From contig MNYD01000110.1 in assembly GCA_001872925.1 (NCBI GenBank), forward strand, positions 1 through 16,187: a stretch of DNA of 16,187 nucleotides, written 5' to 3'. Below are positions 12,434-16,187 of the stretch, one piece after another. Both the position numbers and the translations under genes were made by a program. The stretch is from Dehalococcoidia bacterium CG2_30_46_19 (lineage in GTDB: Bacteria; Chloroflexota; Dehalococcoidia; GIF9; AB-539-J10). Each line of letters opens with the position of its first letter. Within the stretch, counting starts at the first letter, position 1. Below the pieces are notes generated by a model. That model did not search any database and was not told the origin of the DNA. It saw only the letters and a list, made by a program, of their open reading frames with translations.

Positions 12434-13834
12434 ATGCCCATAAGTAAAGGGCTTCATAGCGCAAGTCCGAAATTACCTGAACTTCTTGCTGAGCTATCTG
12501 CACCGAGATTCCGCAGGAATGTTATCTGGACAGCTAGAATTCGTTATATAGTAATTATAAGCGTTTGGGTTTTTGCTTTGATTGGGTATATCCAGGGAGT
12601 ATTTTCTTTCTCAATGCTTCCGTTCCACATCATAGCCGCGGTGGGAATATCCGCTAATACTTTTCTTTACTTTTATCTTCTGAGGCCAGCGGCATATAAG
12701 AAAGTAGAGGACTATAGCCGAATAATTTGGATAGCTTTGAGCACTTTAATTGTTGATATACTCGCGATTACAGCCATAGTTTACTTTAGTGGCTACCTGT
12801 ATAGTCCGTTCATCATACTTTACGTGGTGGCCCTGCTGAGTATCAGCATATTTCTGAATCTGCCTTTGGCAGGCTGGAGTCTCCTCGGGGTTGCTTCTTT
12901 ATTTATCGCCGGGATAACACTTCTACCTAAAGCAACCCAATTTCCAGGTCTTGTTATGCTTGAGCCCAATCCTGCTCTAGTTATTTTCTCTTTGGCCTTC
13001 TTTGCTGCCTGTATTGGTTTAATGGTATTTATGGGAAGCTTTGCATCCAATGAAGTTAAATTCAAAACAGAGGAGCTGGCGGAAACAAATACAGGGCTAC
13101 AGCAGGTAATTAGGCGGCTTGAAGGACTGAATGATGAGAAGAAGCAGATTCTTGTCGGCATATCTCATGACCTCCGCAATCCACTTACCTCGGTTAGAGG
13201 ATTTTCGGAAATGTTGCTCAAAAAGGCCAAGGTAGACTCAGAATCAAAGTACTTCCTTGAAATCATAAACAATGAATCTCAGCGTTTAGGGCGTTTATTT
13301 GATGATATTCTTGACATATCTCGACAGGAAGAAGGCACGCTGCGCTGGTATATGGAGGTACACGATGTCTTAAGTATTATGGAGCCGGCAATAGCCTCGG
13401 CGAGACCAGCAGTTGAGGCAAAGGGGTTATCCTTAAAAGTGAATATTCCCAGTAGCTTACCACCAGTATATGGGGATAAAGAGCGATTGAGCCGAGTCGT
13501 AACGAATTTGTTAAGTAACGCTGTAAGGTTTACCTCAGCTGGAATGATTAGCATCACCGCGGAAGAAAAAGACAAAAATATCTTGATTCAGGTATCTGAT
13601 ACCGGAATTGGTATTTCGAAAGAAGACCAAGCTAAGTTGTTCAAGCCTTTTGGGCGAGCTGCTGAACAATATGAGGGCATGGGTCTAGGATTATATATCT
13701 GTAAAACCATAGTTGACCACCATGGTGGGAAGATATGGGTCGAAAGCGTGCCAGGTGAAGGCAGTACCTTTTATTTCACTTTGCCTGTGCTGGGAGAATC
13801 TAAGGTTTTAACGCAACCAAAGGAAAAGCTGTAA
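12434..13834 (+). CDS. Membrane sensor histidine kinase
   Basis: 466 aa. About six hydrophobic segments fill residues ~35-200 with very short loops (e.g. IVIISVWVFALIGYI and ILAITAIVYF), so sensing is probably within the membrane. A coiled stretch (~205-235) leads to the dimerisation domain with the phosphoacceptor His245 in GISHDLRNPLTSVRG. The ATPase domain has the N box LLSNAVRFT (Asn362), G1 box DTGIGIS (389-395), F box KLFKPFGRA and G2 box GMGLGLYIC (415-423). All catalytic motifs are intact. There is no ribosome site before the ATG, and the -10 sits six bases upstream, so translation is probably leaderless. The gene faces a receiver-only response regulator tail to tail, a plausible partner. 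Confidence 0.94.
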   Translation: MPISKGLHSASPKLPELLAELSAPRFRRNVIWTARIRYIVIISVWVFALIGYIQGVFSFSMLPFHIIAAVGISANTFLYFYLLRPAAYKKVEDYSRIIWIALSTLIVDILAITAIVYFSGYLYSPFIILYVVALLSISIFLNLPLAGWSLLGVASLFIAGITLLPKATQFPGLVMLEPNPALVIFSLAFFAACIGLMVFMGSFASNEVKFKTEELAETNTGLQQVIRRLEGLNDEKKQILVGISHDLRNPLTSVRGFSEMLLKKAKVDSESKYFLEIINNESQRLGRLFDDILDISRQEEGTLRWYMEVHDVLSIMEPAIASARPAVEAKGLSLKVNIPSSLPPVYGDKERLSRVVTNLLSNAVRFTSAGMISITAEEKDKNILIQVSDTGIGISKEDQAKLFKPFGRAAEQYEGMGLGLYICKTIVDHHGGKIWVESVPGEGSTFYFTLPVLGESKVLTQPKEKL

Positions 13835-13876
13835 TACCCGACGTTTGAAATATATACTGTAGCACAAAAGTTTTCT

Positions 13877-14314
13877 TTATTTTTGACGTTTTGTAACTTT
13901 GCGCTTCTGATGCTTAGCGGACAGTATATTGTCAATCGTATCTAGCAGGTCTTGGGAAGCGAAAGGTTTCCTGACATATGCATCAGCCCTCAAGCTTAAG
14001 GCAAGTTTCTCATCCATTTCGTACTGGAGAGCGGTGACCATGACCACGGGGATAGTTTCGGTGGCTTTATTAGATTTGAGTTCATGACAGGTGCTAAAAC
14101 CGTCCTTCTTAGGCATTAAGATATCCAGCAAAATCAGGTCAGGTGTTTCTTCTCGAGCTTTGATTAAGGCCTCATCCCCGTCGCCGGCTTCGAGGACATC
14201 GTAGTAATGGCCAATCATGTTCTTGACCAGCAATCTTATATTTGATTCATCATCTACTACAAGTATTTTTTTCTTTTTGGCTATTTTCTTTTCAGCCGTT
14301 TTCTTTTTAGCCAT
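13877..14314 (-). CDS. Receiver-domain-only response regulator
   Basis: 145 aa. A single CheY-like receiver: acidic pair Asp21-Asp22 (ILVVDDESN), phosphoacceptor Asp64 (LILLDILMPKKDG), Thr94 (VMVTA) and Lys116 (YVRKPF). There is no output domain. The receiver is flanked by lysine-rich tails, MAKKKTAEKKIAKKKK at the N-terminus and KHQKRKVTKRQK at the C-terminus, which are unusual for a CheY-type protein and may bind nucleic acid or membrane. AAGGAGGG precedes the ATG. It is convergent with the histidine kinase 42 bp away. Pairing with that kinase is inferred from proximity only. Confidence 0.93.
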   Translation of the reverse strand: MAKKKTAEKKIAKKKKILVVDDESNIRLLVKNMIGHYYDVLEAGDGDEALIKAREETPDLILLDILMPKKDGFSTCHELKSNKATETIPVVMVTALQYEMDEKLALSLRADAYVRKPFASQDLLDTIDNILSAKHQKRKVTKRQK

Positions 14315-14340
14315 TTATAATTCCCTCCTTAGTTAACTGC

Positions 14341-14390
14341 ACAGCGGAGTTCAAACCCTCCCACGCTGTTCTCCTCGATTTAATATTATA
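14341..14390 (-). promoter_or_regulatory. Promoter and leader hairpin of the response regulator
   Basis: On the minus strand a TATAAT (14385-14390) with no good -35 lies about 70 bases before the gene. In the leader, ACAGCGTGGGAG (14358-14369) can pair with CTCCGCTGT (14341-14349) around an 8-base loop, with a 3-base bulge. The hairpin ends before the ribosome site. Confidence 0.35.
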
Positions 14391-14425
14391 AATCAAATAG
14401 CAAAACCTTTCTACCTGTTTTAAAC

Positions 14426-14686
14426 TTAATGTGGAGCATAACCTCTCACACTTTGAGGTATCCCATATCTATCTGCAATCTCAACGACTTTATCTCGTTT
14501 TTTGAAGCCACTTAGAATCTTAACTTGGTTTTGAGGAACGCCGAAGTGTTTTGCCAGTAATTTGATAACCGCCTGGTTGGCTCTGCCTTCCTTTGGTGGC
14601 TCTTTAACTGTGACTATAAGAGTATCGCCTTTCTGGCTAATTTCTTCGGTTTTTGAGTTAGGCTTTACCTTGACTTGAATTTTCAA
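14426..14686 (-). CDS. DUF167 / YggU family protein
   Basis: 86 aa, the usual length for the UPF0235 (YggU) family. The opening MKIQVKVKPNSKTEEI and the central VKEPPKEGRANQAVIKLLAK are typical, followed by VKILSGFKKRDKVVEI. The biochemical function of the family is not established. Its ATG lies 29 bases inside the end of mtaB and no strong ribosome site is seen, which points to coupled translation. Confidence 0.9.
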   Translation of the reverse strand: MKIQVKVKPNSKTEEISQKGDTLIVTVKEPPKEGRANQAVIKLLAKHFGVPQNQVKILSGFKKRDKVVEIADRYGIPQSVRGYAPH

Positions 14687-15953
14687 CCAATTTTCCCCAC
14701 ATTCCTTGTTCGTGAACTGCGGTTAATTTGACCTTCGCTATTTTATTGGTCAATGATTTCTCGCTCTGAGTGAATACTCTAACATAATTATCGGTCAGCC
14801 CGGAATATATGCTGCTTCTAGGGATTGTCTCCTTTTCCCATAAGACGTCTATGGTTTGTCCTAGAAATTGTTCCCGAAAGCTGTGCCGACAACTTTGTGA
14901 TAGCTCCAGCATCCTTTGGGTGCGTTCCTTCTTGACTTTATCGCTCACCTGGTCAAGCATTCCAGCTGCCTCAGTGCCAGGTCGAGGTGAAAAGGGAAAA
15001 ACATGGATGTTAGCGAAGCCGAGTTGGTGGCAAAAATTGTAGCTTTGCTCAAATTCTTCATTGCTTTCCCCGGGGAAGCTGACGATGACATCGGTAGTGA
15101 TGGCTACTCTGGGTATTGTCTGCCTAATCAACTCTGTCACCTTCCTATAATCGTGCCGGGAATAATAGCGTCGCATTCTCTTAAGCATAGTATCACTACC
15201 GCTTTGAAGAGCTAGATGAAAATGAGGGCATAACCTCTTGTCTTGCCACAATGCTAGAAGGGCTGGGGAGAGTTCCTGAGGTTGCAATGAAGAAAGACGC
15301 AGTCGTTCAATTTCTGTGTTACTAAGGATGTGCTTTATCAAACTAACAAGATCGGTACTGTCATCTTTATAGCAGCCGATTTTTGTCCCGGTGAGAATAA
15401 CCTCTCTATAACTCATGGCTACTTTTTCCTGAATCGTGCTGATTATTTCTGAGGCTGGCAGGCAAAACTGGTGGTTTCGCACTTTGGGAACGATGCAGTA
15501 AGCACAGTGGCTGTCGCATCCATCTTGAATCTTTACCAAGGAGCGGACTCTGAAAGTATTATTTTGAGCAGCAGCTATTTGGATTTGTAGAGGTTCTATT
15601 TCAGGTGAGATGCCTTCTATGATTTCGAGCAAGTTCTCTTTTCCCTCATTGCCCAGAACGAGGTCAGCAATGGGTGTCAATTCCTGGGGAGCCCTTTGGG
15701 CATAGCATCCGATAGCGATGGTTAAAGTTCTGGGATTTCTCCGTTTCACCAGCCTGAGCCAGTGGCGCGACTTGCGATCGGCAATATGAGTGACCGTGCA
15801 AGTATTAGCAATATAGATGTCTGCTACATCGTTTGGTGATACAGGCTGATAACCAGCCTCGTGGAATTGGTCAATCAGGGATTCAGTTTCCGCTTGATTT
15901 AGTTTGCATCCCAATGTATAGAAGGCTACCTTTAAGGTTCTTTTTTTGTGCAC
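14658..15953 (-). CDS. mtaB: tRNA N6-threonylcarbamoyladenosine 2-methylthiotransferase (MtaB)
   Basis: 431 aa from GTG 15951-15953. A radical SAM enzyme that converts t6A37 to ms2t6A37 in ANN-decoding tRNAs. KVAFYTLGCKLNQAETE opens the N-terminal methylthiotransferase domain, which holds the first Fe-S cluster (Cys16, Cys52, Cys83). The radical SAM motif is DGCDSHCAYC (Cys146, 150, 153). A C-terminal TRAM-like region ends the protein (around TDNYVRVF). GCKxNQ and DGCxxxCxYC place it with MtaB/MiaB-like enzymes rather than MiaB or RimO. The frame stays open to a TTG at 15989, but that lies in the -35 box of a clear promoter whose TATAAT is six bases before the GTG, so a leaderless GTG start is preferred. 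Confidence 0.9.
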   Translation of the reverse strand: MHKKRTLKVAFYTLGCKLNQAETESLIDQFHEAGYQPVSPNDVADIYIANTCTVTHIADRKSRHWLRLVKRRNPRTLTIAIGCYAQRAPQELTPIADLVLGNEGKENLLEIIEGISPEIEPLQIQIAAAQNNTFRVRSLVKIQDGCDSHCAYCIVPKVRNHQFCLPASEIISTIQEKVAMSYREVILTGTKIGCYKDDSTDLVSLIKHILSNTEIERLRLSSLQPQELSPALLALWQDKRLCPHFHLALQSGSDTMLKRMRRYYSRHDYRKVTELIRQTIPRVAITTDVIVSFPGESNEEFEQSYNFCHQLGFANIHVFPFSPRPGTEAAGMLDQVSDKVKKERTQRMLELSQSCRHSFREQFLGQTIDVLWEKETIPRSSIYSGLTDNYVRVFTQSEKSLTNKIAKVKLTAVHEQGMWGKLVENSSQGKA

Positions 15954-15959
15954 AAGGGG

Positions 15960-15989
15960 ATTATATTGGCTATTTGACCGTGTGGTCAA
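15960..15989 (-). promoter_or_regulatory. Promoter of mtaB-yggU (leaderless)
   Basis: On the minus strand TTGACC (15984-15989), an 18-bp spacer and perfect TATAAT (15960-15965), then CCCCTT and the GTG start codon. The geometry (-10, six bases, start codon) is the same as for the histidine kinase. Confidence 0.6.
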
Positions 15990-15990
15990 A
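15973..15990. repeat. Inverted repeat overlapping the mtaB -35 box
   Basis: TTTGACC, GTGT, GGTCAAA: perfect 7-bp arms with a 4-bp centre. One arm contains the -35 box of mtaB. It is a plausible operator, and each arm also carries a TTGAC element, one facing each way. Confidence 0.5.
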
Positions 15991-16010
15991 TTGGGAGATT
16001 GTTTAGCAAC

Positions 16011-16133
16011 CTATCCCCCTGACCCCCTTCCCTTAGCAAGGGAAGGGGGAGTGTAGGTAAGAGAGGGGTGAAACCCCTCTCTATAAATCTCTTCCCCCTC
16101 TCCTTTGAAGGAGAGGGGGACAAAGAGGGTGAG
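16011..16133. repeat. GC-rich palindromic element with three hairpins (MITE-like)
   Basis: Three perfect hairpins in a row: CCCCCTTCCCTT with AAGGGAAGGGGG (16023-16049), AGAGAGGGGT with ACCCCTCTCT (16060-16082), and TCCCCCTCTCCTT with AAGGAGAGGGGGA (16093-16120). The outer ends are also related: CCTATCCCCCTGACCCCCTT at the left resembles the inverted right end CCTCACCCTCTTTGTCCCCC. The whole unit is therefore one large imperfect palindrome with terminal inverted repeats. It contains no coding frame. I take it as a non-autonomous mobile or dispersed intergenic repeat upstream of mtaB. The remaining bases to the right edge show no feature. Confidence 0.7.
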
Positions 16134-16187
16134 GTTAGTAAACACTCTCAAATTGGTAGTATTTACCCTGGTTTTACCATCGTGGTA

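Noticed and set aside
12820..13575. Minus-strand open frames inside the histidine kinase
   Set aside because: They are antisense to intact kinase motifs and have no recognisable domains.
16011..16133. CRISPR array
   Set aside because: The repeats are inverted hairpins of different sequence, not regularly spaced direct repeats, and no cas genes are present.

Overview
The window is about 16.2 kb of bacterial chromosome of moderate GC content, with densely packed short operons on both strands. Gene content suggests an uncultivated Chloroflexota, most likely the Dehalococcoidia. The grounds are acyl-CoA dehydrogenases beside a biotin-dependent carboxyltransferase, a bacterial MtrA-like corrinoid protein, many small zinc-ribbon proteins, and hisA-hisI away from a full his operon. 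This placement is an inference from gene content and was not computed.

Layout. 1-3540 (minus): two tandem acyl-CoA dehydrogenases (the first runs off the left edge), an acyl-CoA carboxyltransferase beta subunit, and a broken remnant of its biotin carrier gene. 3592-4734 (plus): hisA and hisI. 4771-5743 (minus): the ribosomal protein operon rplU-rpmA-rpmE. rplU appears to start at ATT, and just upstream lies a 37-residue fragment of an isochorismatase-type hydrolase. 5771-7331: a HAD phosphatase of the MtnX type, divergent from surE. 7337-7732: a consensus-like promoter and four tRNA genes (Phe, Leu, Gln, Asn).

7770-10687 (plus) is the most unusual part. It holds a TusA-like/MtrA-like/Ala-Pro-linker/cysteine-domain fusion. 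Two stand-alone paralogues of the same cysteine-rich domain follow, then a zinc-ribbon-like protein, a 45-residue cysteine-rich protein and a rho-independent terminator. I recognise the MtrA corrinoid domain, but I cannot assign the cysteine domain to a family. The cluster may be an undescribed corrinoid- or metal-linked methyl or sulfur transfer system.

10718-12269 (minus): a small zinc-ribbon protein, comF and a long-form hibernation promoting factor (hpf) from one promoter. 12399-14390: a membrane histidine kinase and a convergent receiver-only response regulator. 14426-15989 (minus): the tRNA methylthiotransferase mtaB overlapping a DUF167/YggU gene. The right edge carries a roughly 120-bp element of three nested GC-rich hairpins.

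Two promoters (histidine kinase and mtaB) place TATAAT exactly 6 nt before the start codon with no Shine-Dalgarno, and surE is similar. Leaderless translation is therefore likely to be common in this organism.
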